Positions 35,201-44,880 are shown, counted from the first letter of the stretch. The stretch is 64,000 bases of DNA from Notolepis coatsorum (GCA_963971535.1 OZ020586.1:76298703-76362702), one strand, 5' to 3'. Notes: generated by a model from the letters alone, not told the origin. Made by a program: numbers and translations.

Positions 35201-35721
35201 TTCTTTGAGTTGTGTAATGAATTCCTTGTTGTTAAGCAGCAACGAGTTAAATCGCCATCTTGGGGCTCGGGAGGATAGTATACCAAATGTACCTTTAAGG
35301 AGTAAATAACAGTGATCTGATAGTGCGTTGGGTATCATTTCCACTTCATAATTATCAAATAGTCTCTGTGATGCAAAGACATAATCTATTCTGGATAGTG
35401 TCTTATGTCTCGCAGATCGACAAGAGTACTTTCGGGTCGTGGGGTTAAGTAACCGCCATAAGTCCTTTACACCTGTAATCTTTGACCAATCCTTTAATGC
35501 CTTCGATGAATTCTTTTGTTCGCTGGAAAAGGCGAGGTAAGATTTGTCTATCCTTGGGTTCCAGATGGCATTAAAATCCGCTCCTATTATAAATGAGTAA
35601 TCGGGAATGTCTAACATTGCATTGGTTAGTGTAGTGAAGAAATCTTCTTCGTACAAATTTGGGGCGTATACCGCTATCAACGCTATTTTCCTGTTCTTAT
35701 GTTCAATCCATCCAATCCATT
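32234..35721 (-). CDS. L1-Tx1 ORF2: partial endonuclease, reverse transcriptase, C-terminal domain
   Basis: About 1162 codons to the stop at 32234. The open frame runs 25 codons further upstream, but those come from the flanking element. Domains in order: C-terminal half of an APE-type endonuclease (FIIGADFNAIWN, RIDYVF, ALSDHCYLLL with the catalytic SDH); RT with GRDGFPSEMY, YRPVSLLGTDIKLYSKV, LDAMKAFDRLEWSYLW, RQGCPLSPGLF and CLYADDVILFM (YADD at 33899-33910); then the Tx1-type C-terminus with CxxC...HMYWDC (CTQCTNGDEGTFMHMYWDC) and WLEVVERI. Key RT residues are present. Loss of the endonuclease N-terminus and 5' UTR/ORF1 makes autonomous movement unlikely. Confidence 0.93.
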
Positions 35722-36354
35722 CCATACTTTTTTTTTTAAACAGATATTTACAAACACAATACCTAATCAAACCATTAGTAATAGACAACCTAAACACATG
35801 CCTGATAACTGAATAATAATAATAATGATGTTATTGAACTGAACAGAACTACACACAGGCTACAAACAGTGTAGTACAGTGTAGTACCCCCTAATATGCA
35901 AAAAATATTTGAATAGATATCACTATGAAACTTTCCCAATTTGTTATGTACATATAAACTAAGAAAAAATATATTGCAAGTTTTCTGAAATGTATGTTTA
36001 TATATGCAAATGAGGCACTTCCCCATTAAATATGTGCACATTTATGGATGCAATAAGGCAAAATGAAGTAAAATAAACAACTAAATGTGTGTTATTGACG
36101 TTTTATTGTCACTAGTTTCATAGAAGACATGTTTAGGAAGCAAAATATAACAAAATCTCAAAATCAACAAAAAAGGTATATTTGACTATTCACCTGGGGT
36201 GTCTCGCCTTAATTGACAAGCTGTGACAGCTGAGGGATGTGATTGACAAGCGTGTGGTTGGGGGAGCACCAATCAAGGGCGTCTATGGGAAGAAGCGTGT
36301 GAATAGGGGAATGCAATTGATTAACAGAAAACAAAAGGAACAGAGCGAGTAGGC

Positions 36355-38775
36355 TTAAAGGAACAGAGCAGCGGACCAATCATCACAGTACTTTAAGAAG
36401 CCCGTGGTGGGGAAAGAACCAAACCTTACAGTACCCCCCCCTCCACGGGAGCCACCCGGCGACCCACTCGGCCCCGGCCTGCCCGGACGGGACCGAAGGA
36501 AGCCGGCGATCAGGGGCACTGGAGAGGGGGACAAAGACAGAGGCCCGGAGAGGGGGACCGGAGACGTGGACAGAGGACCGGCGAGGGAGGCCGGAGACGG
36601 GGACTGGGAGCCGACAGCGGAGGCCGGGCACGGGGACTGGGGCCCGACAGCGGAGGCCGGGCACAGGGACAGAGAACCGGCGAGGGAGGCCGGAGACGGG
36701 GACTGGGGCCCGACAGCGGAGGCCGGGCACGGGGACAGAGGAACGGCGAGGGAGGCCGGAGACGGGGACTGGGACCCGGTGAGGGGGCTGGACGGCACCT
36801 GAAGACAATGGGCACGACAGGAGGAGCTCCACCCCTTGATGGTACCGGAGGACCAGGCGATGTGGGGCTCGTGCAGCGCGAGCCAGGGCCTGCCCAGGAC
36901 CACAGGGACAAGGGGAGAGCTGGTGACGAAAAACTGGAGCCTCTCAACGTGGTCACCAGCAACGGTGAGAAGGACTGGACAGGTGCGTTGAGTGACGTCA
37001 GCCAGGCGGCGATGATCCAGCGCGAAGACCTCCAAGGGCCTCTCGAGGTCCTCAAGTGGAATGTTGGCCCGGGTGGCAAACCCAACGTCCATGAAACTAA
37101 CATCAGCACCAGAGTCCATGAGTGCACCCACCGTCGCCCGCTGGTCCGCCCAGGCTAGGGTGATGTCCGCCAGACAGTTACGTGGTGCACGGGTGGAGGA
37201 ACAGGAAAAACGGCTCACCAGGATCTCCCGGGGTCCCGGCGAGCCTGGTCCTCTTGGCCGGGTAGGGCAATTGGAGACACGGTGTCCATCCCGGCCACAG
37301 TAGAGGCAACGGCCGGACCTGAGCCTGGACTCCCGTTCGGCCGGGCTAAGGCGGTTGCGTCCCAGCTGCATGGGTTCCTCCTTGGTAACGGCTCGGGAGG
37401 GAACAAACCCACCAGTCACGGAGGGGGCAGGACGGTCAGCACTGTAGAGGCGGCCGCCGGGAAAGGGAGCCCCTGAGCGGAGGTTGATGGCACAGTCGTA
37501 AGGCCGGTGAGGCGGAGAGACCTGAGCCCTGGACTCAACGAAGACCTCCTCGAGGTCGTGGTACTCGGGGGGTACGTCTGGGGTACTGAAAACCTCCTCG
37601 AGGTCGTGGTCCTCGGGGGGTACGTCTGGGGTACTGAAAACCTCCTCGAGGTCGTGGTCCTCGGGGGGTACGTCTGGGGGTCCCCGTCGGGTTCTCCCAC
37701 GTCTCCTCTCCTGGAGGCGTCCGTCGATGCGAATGGCGAGGCTGAACAGGTCCTCGAGGGAATCAGGTTCCTCCCGGGTCGCGAGCTGGTCCCTGACTGC
37801 GTCACTGAGCCCCCTCACGAAGGTAAGACGAAGTGCCTGGTCGTTCCAACCGCTCTCCACCGCCGCCAGTCGAAACTCCAGGACGTAGTCTGTTACCCCG
37901 CCGCTCCCCTGTCGGAAGGTACCCAACCGGGCTCCAGGGTCCAGACCACGGGCTGGATGGTGGAACACCCTGCGGAGCTCAGCCACGAAGTCTGGATAGG
38001 AGAAACAAAAATCTGCATCCATTGCCCAGGAGGAAGTGACCCACTGGGCTGCCCGGCCTGAGAGCAAGTTTGTCATATAGGCCACTTGGGCTCCTCTTGA
38101 AGTGAATCGACTGGGTTGATGACGGAAAACTAACTCACATTGCATGATGAATGTGGCACACTCGTCGGGATTGCCGTCGAACAGCCGTGGTTCGGAGAGA
38201 CGGGGTTCCCGAGGTGCGGGATCGGGAAGCGCGGGGCCTGCCAGGGCTGCGGGTGATGCTCCGGCCGAGGCTCCTGAAGGAAGTGGGGTTACAAGCAAGG
38301 TGTTAATGGTCTCACTCAGCGCTTGTAAGTGGAGGAGAATACCTGCCTGCTGGCTAGCCAGAGCCCCCAGGGACCCCTGAATAAGCAGGACCTGCTCTCG
38401 GAGTTCCAGTACAGCAGCTGCAGCCGCATCAAGCTGTAGGCTGTGTTCCTTGGTTGACTCTCTCTGGACTGCCACGGCTGTGCTGACTCTCTTGCGGGCG
38501 CAGACCGCGCAGGCCAGTACGAACCTCTTGACGTCGTTCCTCATGGTGGGCCACCAGAATCGACGAGCCAGGAAGGAGAACGTGCGATGAACGCCCGGGT
38601 GGCAGGCGAACCGGCTGGTATGGCCCCACTGGAGGACCCGGGACCGGACTGAGTCGGGGACGAAGAGACGATTAACCGGTACATTGCCTGGAGCGTGATG
38701 GAAGCGTAGGGCACGCCTTACCACCCCCTCGATGCCCAAGGTGACGACTCTCTCTGTGTCGGCTGGGGTCGTCAT
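36355..38775 (-). CDS. Gypsy pol-fragment/gag/protease fusion ORF
   Basis: One open frame on the minus strand. I prefer the ATG at 38775 (MTTPADTERV), because the longer frame to 38826 starts inside the LTR. Order: a segment from between RNase H and integrase including the H2C2 zinc finger (HTSRFACHPGVHRTFSFLAR to CAVCARKR); a coiled-coil-like AAAAAVLELREQ; gag of sushi type (RLFDGNPDECATFIMQCELV, AAQWVTSSW, VFHHPARG); three DVPPEDHDLEEVFSTP-like repeats; a CCHC knuckle (CLYCGRDGHRVSNC); a retropepsin with MDSGADVSFMD; then a Pro/Ser-rich repeat tail running into the 3' LTR. Having a pol piece ahead of gag is abnormal. Gag and protease look intact and could be expressed. Confidence 0.85.
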   Translation of the reverse strand: MTTPADTERVVTLGIEGVVRRALRFHHAPGNVPVNRLFVPDSVRSRVLQWGHTSRFACHPGVHRTFSFLARRFWWPTMRNDVKRFVLACAVCARKRVSTAVAVQRESTKEHSLQLDAAAAAVLELREQVLLIQGSLGALASQQAGILLHLQALSETINTLLVTPLPSGASAGASPAALAGPALPDPAPREPRLSEPRLFDGNPDECATFIMQCELVFRHQPSRFTSRGAQVAYMTNLLSGRAAQWVTSSWAMDADFCFSYPDFVAELRRVFHHPARGLDPGARLGTFRQGSGGVTDYVLEFRLAAVESGWNDQALRLTFVRGLSDAVRDQLATREEPDSLEDLFSLAIRIDGRLQERRRGRTRRGPPDVPPEDHDLEEVFSTPDVPPEDHDLEEVFSTPDVPPEYHDLEEVFVESRAQVSPPHRPYDCAINLRSGAPFPGGRLYSADRPAPSVTGGFVPSRAVTKEEPMQLGRNRLSPAERESRLRSGRCLYCGRDGHRVSNCPTRPRGPGSPGPREILVSRFSCSSTRAPRNCLADITLAWADQRATVGALMDSGADVSFMDVGFATRANIPLEDLERPLEVFALDHRRLADVTQRTCPVLLTVAGDHVERLQFFVTSSPLVPVVLGRPWLALHEPHIAWSSGTIKGWSSSCRAHCLQVPSSPLTGSQSPSPASLAVPLSPCPASAVGPQSPSPASLAGSLSLCPASAVGPQSPCPASAVGSQSPSPASLAGPLSTSPVPLSGPLSLSPSPVPLIAGFLRSRPGRPGPSGSPGGSRGGGGTVRFGSFPTTGFLKYCDDWSAALFL
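36470..36790 (-). repeat. Pro/Ser/Ala-rich tandem repeats in Gypsy ORF tail
   Basis: GC-rich 60-70 bp units encode PSPASLAGPLS/PCPASAVGPQS-type repeats on the minus strand. Confidence 0.9.
37535..37682 (-). repeat. Three 51-bp tandem repeats in Gypsy gag
   Basis: Unit encodes DVPPEDHDLEEVFSTP; three nearly identical copies. Confidence 0.93.
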
Positions 38776-38789
38776 TGGTTGGATCGTAA

Positions 38790-39927
38790 TGTTATGGTTT
38801 GACACCGACCCCAAACGCAGCGACACAAGAGAGTTGATTCAGAGTTGCCAAAAACAAGGGCTTGTTTATTTACACTAAATAAACAGCAAAAACTTGGTAG
38901 AGAACAAACAAAGACTGGGATACAAGCATAGATGAAGGTTGCTGCTCTGCAGCTTCCCCCGGGATGGTTCGTCTGGGGAAGCAGATGGTGACGTCAGAGC
39001 CGCTCTGCAGACTTCTCTCGGCAGAATCTCCGAGGTGGTAAACGGGACCGAGAGGGAGAGAGGGAGCGGGTTAGCCCAGAGTACAGTGGGGAACAGAGCA
39101 GGTGACAGGAGTAGTGACTTGTCCCAAAAACAGAGTTATCCAAGTGACAGAATCTTCGGTGTATATACACACTGTGAGTAACGTCCCAAACACAAATCCG
39201 CGTGATTGAATCTTCGGTGCAAATAAACAGTGAGCGAAGTCCCAATAATTATCCAAGTGACAATATCTTCGGTGTGAAATACACACAGTGAGCGAAGTCC
39301 CAATACAATTCCAAGTGATAATGTCTTCGGTGTGAATACACACAGTGGGCGATGTTAAGGCCAAATATTATCCCAATGAACAATCCAAAAAAGCTGACAC
39401 TGGGTGAGTGACAGTCTGATAAAAAGCAGGATATCTTCAGTGTCTTTAAACACACGAAAAACGAATAGGAGCAAAGACAGTCATAAAAACTCACCCAGGC
39501 GCTGTGCGTAAAGAGAGTAGGATCAAAGGGGCGAGCGCGTCGCCACGGGGAACTGGTTGTCCAAGCGGAATACTTCTTGAATATCCTGGAAGCGAAGCAC
39601 AGGGAAAAACAGCAGGCAAGGAAGGAACGGCGAATGCTAATGAAATATCAAAACGATCCAACAAAACTTGAATGGGGAAACGGGGTATAAATAATAAGGG
39701 AATGCTTAATTGACAAGCTGTGACAGCTGAGGGATGTGATTGACAAGCGTGTGGTTGGGGGAGCACCAATCAACGGCGTCTATGGGAAGAAGCGTGTGAA
39801 TAGGGGAATGCAATTGATTAACAGAAAACAAAAGGAACAGAGCGAGTAGGCTTAAAGGAACAGAGCAGCGGACCAATCATCACAGTACTTTAAGAAGCCC
39901 GTGGTGGGGAAAGAACCAAACCTTACA
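38790..39927 (-). repeat. Gypsy 5' LTR
   Basis: 1138 bp, TG...CA on the + strand (TGTTATGGTTTGACACC to AACCAAACCTTACA). Contains repeated AATCTTCGGTGTRWATACAC-type units of about 45-50 bp. Confidence 0.93.
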
Positions 39928-41246
39928 ACCGCCCTATTTCTGTTCTTACCTCCATCTCGAAAGTTATGGAAAAAATAGTCTACGAACAGGTCGAAAAGTA
40001 CCTTGCGGAAGAAAATCTAATCTACGAATTCCAATCTGGCTTCAGAACATCCCACTCCACTGACACATGCCTTCTCTATTTGAACGACCACATCAAGAGG
40101 TGGATGCGGGCAAATACTGCAGCATGTCATGCTGGACCTACAAAAGGCCTTCGACACTGTCAATCACTCCATTTTGATTGACAGGCTAAAAGCAATAGGT
40201 TTTAATAGTTTATCAGTGAGCTGGATGCAATCCTGGAGGGGAGAGAACAGATGGTGGAGGTAAACGGTACACTATCCCCCCCCCCCTCCCAGTGCGCTGT
40301 GGTGTTACACAAGGAAGCATACTACATTACTGTTCCTAATTTATGCAAATTACATGTTGTCAGCTTGTGAATGCAACTTGTTCCTGTTCGTGGATGACTC
40401 AGCCCTGCTGGTCTCTGACAAGGACAAGTTGCAGGTAGAAAAAGCCCTCAGCTCGGAACTCGGCAGAATCTGCACCTGGCTCGCTGATAACAAACTATCA
40501 TTACACCTGGGTAAAACAGAGTCCATTCTCTTCGGATCAAATAACAAACTCAGCAAGACAAACGGCTTCTCTGTTACAGTGGGTGCCAATATTGTCACAA
40601 AGAAAGATGAAATTACATACCTGGGGTCCATAGACGCAAATCTTTCCTGTGACAAAATGGCAAACAATGTAATCAAAAAAGTCAACCAACGAACAAGATT
40701 CTTGTACCGGATCTCCTCTTTGGTAAACAAGAATACCCTGAAGACTCTAGCAGGAGCACTCATTCAAGGGTACTACGACTATGCTTGCACCTCATGGTAC
40801 CAAAGCACCTCAAAGGCACTAAAAACAAGACTACAAACATCACAAAACAAACTGGTCAGACTACTGCTTGACCTTACTCCTAAAACACACCTCACCCCTG
40901 CCCATTTTGACAAACTAGGATGGCTTAGAGTAGACGACAGAGTACAACAACTTGCAATGGGCCTGGTCTACAAGATACACTATACACCACTAAGGTACCC
41001 ATGTACATGTCGAGGTACTTCCCAAAGGTCAGTGAATACCACGACCACAACACCAGAGGGAGTTCCACAAATCATGTGCAACCCAGATTCGGCTCAAACA
41101 AGGGACTTAACACGTTTCTCAATTATGCCACATCAATGTGGAACGCCCTACCCACAGCCGTAAAAAAATGTGAATCCCTACCCACCTTCAAAACCGCTCT
41201 CAAAGAGCACCTACGGGAGGCTGCCTTTCGAAACTGGCCCCCGTAA
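39928..41246 (+). pseudogene. LINE B reverse transcriptase, catalytic and C-terminal parts, frameshifted
   Basis: Continues with PISVLTSISKVMEKIV and SGFRTSHSTDTCLLYL. A frameshift near 40130 puts the LQKAFDTVNH motif out of frame. The FVDDSALL box (YADD position) is at about 40387-40410 in a further frame. [12 protein letters not shown] and DYACTSWYQS follow, then another frameshift near 41000. The end reads NTFLNYATSMWNALPTAV and stops at 41246. At least three frame changes show it is dead. Confidence 0.88.
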
Positions 41247-41862
41247 ATGTTTGAACACCCTAACACCCACCCACCCCCCCCTAATGTACATTTCCCTCCC
41301 CCTCGTATGTATATATTTACTGTTAGGATCTCTGTTTATCAGTACTGTATATTTGCATATCTTGTATGTCACAAATGTAACAGTACTGTATATCTGTATG
41401 TCATGTATGTCATAAATGTCATTATTAATTAGATTAAATTAGATGATTAGATTTTTATAACTGTATGTTGTGTATGTCATAAATGTCATTATGAATTGAA
41501 AATGGGGGACCCTGATGTAAACAAGACGAAAGTCTTTCTCTGTACTGTACTATACCCATTCTGCAATCTATAAAATGTTCAATCAATCAATCAATCACAA
41601 CGAAAATAACTTGGCATCAAACGAGTACAAATGTAACAGTAAAATGCAATATAAAATGTACAACTGTAGTGTATAAATTAGTACTATTTAGTAATAATAC
41701 TAATCTGATGTACAGTACTATATACCTGTATGTCATGTATGTCCCGGCCTATGCCATAAATGTCATGATGTCATGTATGTTGTGTATGTCATAAATGTCA
41801 CTATGAATTGAAAATGGGGGACCCTGATGTAAACAAGACAAACGTCTTTCCCTGGTCTGCAT

Positions 41863-42154
41863 TGTTAAAGTTAGAGGTTCTATGTAGGATTGCAAGTAAC
41901 TGTCTAACTGCATATATAACTGTTTCCACTAGAGGGCGCTCTAGGCGGAGCCACTCATGATACCACCAGGTGACGAGTATTTAAAGAGATGTCTCCTCCC
42001 CCTCTACCTCTTTCCCACCTGCCTCTCAGAGAGAGGAGAACTCTAGTACTGCTGCTGTTTAACATGTGAATGAATAAACCACGCCAAAGGCTAAAGATAG
42101 AAACCATGCCTCTTGACCACATTATTGTCGCCCCATAGCCAGATTCTGTCAACA
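41863..42154 (+). repeat. Copia 5' LTR
   Basis: 292 bp, starts TGTTAAAGTTAGAGG and ends ATTCTGTCAACA. The following GGTTATGGGCCCAGATC is the probable primer binding site. A TATTTAAAG TATA-like box is at about 41979. Confidence 0.92.
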
Positions 42155-42298
42155 GGTTATGGGCCCAGATCACGCCGGGGCGAAATAATAAGGGTAGCAA
42201 GCTTAGCTGAAGTATAGGCTAGGTTAGCGCCGGGAGCACCGCGTGGCTAGACGCTAGGCCAACAAGAGCTAAAGCTACGCCTACCATCAACCAACAAG

Positions 42299-43048
42299 AT
42301 GGCGACCAAGGGAAGGAGCAAATGGCCCTCATTCAATGGAAAGGCAGAGGACTACGAGTTCTGGGAAGAGCGCATGTTATGCTGCATGCGCGGTGTGGGA
42401 CTGAAGACGACGATCTTGACGGCCCCCACGGGAGACCTGACGGCGGAAGAACAAGCCCTGGACGACAAGCGTAACGCAGACGCGTACTGTGAGTTAGCGC
42501 CACTGCTCGACGACACAAGCTTGGGGCTGATATTCCGTGACACTAAAGACAAAGGCCGAGAAAGCCTGGGGGTGTTGAGAGAACATTATATCGGGCAAGG
42601 AAGACCCCGAGTCGTGGCCCTCTACATAACACTAACAGGACTGAGGAAGGGGCACACCGAGACGGTGACCGAATACGTCATCAGAGCTGAGCAGGCCATG
42701 ACGGCATTGAAGAGTGCAGGAGAAGCACCAAGCGATGGGCTAATGATGGCGATGGTGATGAGACGACTACCGGAGCTGTACAAACCGTTCACACTCCTGG
42801 TAACACACGGTTCAGCGGACATGACGCTGGGAAAGTTCAAGGCCAAGTTAAGAAACTTTGAGGCCTCAGAAGATACCCACCCAGCCGCCACGGAGGCGGG
42901 AGAGAGGGTGCTGAAGGGAGCGACGCCAAGGGAGAGGACCAGGCGTGTTGGCGATGCGGAGAGAAAGGCCATCGGAGAGGCGACTGCACAAAGACTGTCT
43001 GGTGTAGCTTCTGCAAATCCACGGGGCACACAGACAGAGCATGCATGA
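42299..43048 (+). pseudogene. Copia gag, N-terminal capsid region
   Basis: Starts ATGGCGACC at 42299 (MATKGRSKWPSFNGKAEDYE), in keeping with copia/UBN2-type gag. It has EDYEFWEERM, TVTEYVIRAEQAM and MVMRRLPELYKPF. The useful frame runs to about 42940; beyond that a frameshift puts the zinc knuckles in another frame. The first 214 residues look well preserved. Confidence 0.88.
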
Positions 43049-43296
43049 AGAAACACGACCAGAGCGCGCAATACGCGCATGGACAAGATGACGGCCATGG
43101 ACGAGACGGCGGCTACGGACAAGATGGCGGCTGTGGACAAGATGGCGGCTGTGGACAAGATGGCGGCAGCGGACAAGATGGCGGCGACGGTCGACGTGAG
43201 ACGGATCGAGACGACGCCCGGAGAATAACGGGACAAGAAGACTTCGCTTTCGGGGCGCGGACAAGTGTAATGATAATAATGATATGTGTAGCGTGA
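42943..43296 (+). pseudogene. Copia gag zinc knuckles and GQDGG repeat region
   Basis: In frame 1 relative to the window, two CCHC knuckles are visible (CWRCGEKGHRRGDC and CSFCKSTGHTDRAC), then 18-bp repeats coding GQDGGCGQDGG-like Gly/Asp/Gln-rich sequence (43075-43195). A frameshift just upstream separates it from the capsid frame. Confidence 0.85.
43075..43195 (+). repeat. 18-bp coding minisatellite (GACAAGATGGCGGC)
   Basis: Six to seven units of GGACAAGATGGCGGCNRY, encoding GQDGG(C/S/Y/D). Confidence 0.93.
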
Positions 43297-43965
43297 CGGT
43301 CAGTCACGATATTCAGACATGGCATGAGATTATGGGTCATTGTAATTACGAGGATTTACTGAAACTGCAAGCAGTGACAGAAGGCATGCACATTGAAGGT
43401 GAAAAGCGTAGACCTGACAAAGAATGTGTAGTGTGCAAAACGGGGAAGTTTACTCAATCGAGAAACAGAAATCCCACAGAAAAAGTAAAGGTACCACTTG
43501 CGCTAGTTAACACGGATCTAGCCGGTCCAGTGAGCAACGAGTCCATAGGAGGCTTTAGATATGTACAGTATTTTACAGATGTGTGCACAGGAGCAGTGTT
43601 TGTTACTTTCTCAAAGCAAAGAGTGACACACTCCAGGCTACGGAGAAATTCCTGGCAGACGTAGCCCCTTATGGTAACGTAAGATGCTTGAGGTCCGACA
43701 ACGGAACCGAGTTCACAAACAGAGTTCCAATCACTGTTGAGAAGGTACAAGATAAGACACAAGACGTCATGTCCATATCCCCCACACCAGAACGGAGTGG
43801 CAGAGAGGAAATGGCGCACCCTTTTCGAAATGGCTAGGTGTAAGCTAGTAGACAGTAACTTACCTAAGAGCCTATGGCATTATGCGGTGCAAGAAGCCGC
43901 TTACACCAGAAACAGGTGCTTTAATAAGCACACGGGCACCACACCCTGTATACAGCACTGACAGG
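43290..43965 (+). pseudogene. Copia GAG-pre-integrase and integrase, frameshifted
   Basis: HEIMGHCNYEDLLKL with CVVCKTGKF is the pre-integrase HHCC zinc domain. The integrase core shows VNTDLAGPV (first Asp), LRSDNGTEF (second Asp, another frame) and HQNGVAERKWRTLFEMA (Glu, a third frame). Frameshifts are near 43625 and 43740. The sequence up to LPKSLWHYAVQEAAYTRN remains recognisable. Confidence 0.87.
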
Positions 43966-44489
43966 AAAGAAGTGTAATCTAGCTAGAATGCACCAATTTG
44001 GATCAGTGTGTCAGTCATACTTACCTGCAGGACAGGGGAAAGCTTGAGTCCAGATGTGAAAAAGGACTCTTTGTAGGGCACGACAAGGGAAGCCCCGCTT
44101 TCCTAGTTTATCATCCCGGTAAAGGGAGAGTGCAGAAACACATGCTAGTCAAGTTTGTCACAAAGACAACATGTGAGAGCGAGACACAGACAGAGGAGCC
44201 AGAGCTGGACTCCAGAGTAAGGTGTGAAGAAACAGAGACACCTCAGCCCAGTGTACTTAGCACGGTCGAGCAGACAGACAGTCAGCCACCCCCAGAGGGC
44301 GATGACGAGGGGCACCCGAGGGTGACGTCAAGTGCCCCAAGCAGTGGGAGGTATCCCTCAAGGGAACACAAACCCCCAAAGTAGCTGACAGACTATGCCC
44401 AGAGAGAAAGTGACGAGGATGACAGTACACCACCATTGATTACTGCTACAGGGTAGTCAGTGGGGTACCTCATACCTTTAAAGAGGCCA

Positions 44490-44665
44490 TAGTGTCCCCT
44501 GAATCAAGTAAATGGGAGAGAGCAATGGATGAGGAGATGAGGTCCCTAGAGGACAACCACACCTTTACTCTAACCAAGTTACCAGAGGGCAGACAGACAG
44601 TGGGAGGGGAATAGGTGTATTCAATCAAGGAGGGTATTGAAGGCCACGACAAGTACAAAGTAAGG
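44490..44665 (+). pseudogene. Copia RT N-terminal scrap
   Basis: SSKWERAMDEEMRSLEDNHT and TLTKLPEGRQ match the start of the copia RT (RVT_2) domain. An in-frame stop (TAG at about 44612) and loss of the following catalytic region leave it non-functional. Confidence 0.75.
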
Positions 44666-44689
44666 TTCGTAGCTAATTGCTTAAATGCT

Positions 44690-44880
44690 GAAGGAGGGTA
44701 CTCTATGTTTAAATACGGAAGGAGGGTGGCTACACTGCTTAAATGCAGGAGGAGGATACTCCAGGTTTAAAGACGGAAGGAGTAGAATCCAGGTTTAAAT
44801 ACCTGAGTGGATTCCACGTTTAAATACAGAAATGGATCCCATGTTTAAATACAGAGGTGGATGATTTACCATGTTCTAAA
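44690..44880 (+). repeat. Degenerate GTTTAAATAC tandem array in place of RT core
   Basis: Six or more units of 25-35 bp, each with GTTTAAATAC(G/A)GA or close variants, lie where the YVDD-containing RT palm should be. Confidence 0.85.

Larger units (their letters stand above)
31975..35721 (-). mobile_element. L1-Tx1 LINE, 5'-truncated, ORF2 intact from truncation point
   Basis: The exact 16-bp target duplication CCATACTTTTTTTTTT lies at 31959-31974 and 35722-35737. On the minus strand the element ends in an A/T-rich tail (31975-32010). It is truncated inside the endonuclease domain. The uninterrupted reading frame suggests a young copy. Confidence 0.93.
31385..36208. mobile_element. TTAA-target (piggyBac-like) non-autonomous element, split by L1-Tx1
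   Basis: The left end GGGGAGACACTGCAGGTGAA pairs with the complement of the right end (GGCGAGACACCCCAGGTGAA). TTAA is duplicated at 31381-31384 and 36209-36212. Without the nested LINE it is about 1.06 kb and non-coding. Two related direct blocks of about 120 bp lie inside (31430-31560 and 35915-36045; both have TGCAAATGAGGCA). Confidence 0.9.
30478..36430 (-). repeat. Gypsy 3' LTR, split at 31384/36213
   Basis: 30478-31384 and 36213-36430 together give 1125 bp colinear with the 5' LTR. The break is the TTAA-target element at 31385-36208. Confidence 0.93.
30478..39927 (-). mobile_element. Gypsy LTR retrotransposon, non-autonomous, minus strand
   Basis: The LTRs are 38790-39927 (5') and 30478-36430 (3', interrupted). 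The target duplication ACCGC is exact (30473-30477, 39928-39932). The internal region is only 2.36 kb and encodes a pol scrap, gag and protease; RT, RNase H and the integrase core are missing. The LTRs are nearly identical apart from a 15-bp and a 2-bp indel near 30895/39205 and one substitution near 36266/39775, so transposition was recent despite the lack of RT. Confidence 0.93.
30001..41597 (+). mobile_element. LINE family B (CR1/L2-like), split by Gypsy element
   Basis: RT-coding sequence at 30001-30477 resumes at 39928 immediately after the Gypsy 5-bp duplication, in the middle of the conserved PGNYRPIS motif. The 3' UTR (41247-41597) ends GTTCAATCAATCAATCAATC. The 5' end is truncated, with no endonuclease seen. 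Frameshifts make it non-functional. Confidence 0.9.

Noticed and set aside
32409-35278. Plus-strand frames opposite L1-Tx1 ORF2
   Set aside because: Short shadow frames without motifs.
36404-37158. Plus-strand Gly/Pro-rich frames opposite the Gypsy ORF
   Set aside because: Shadow frames of GC-rich tandem repeats; the minus frame carries the gag and protease motifs.
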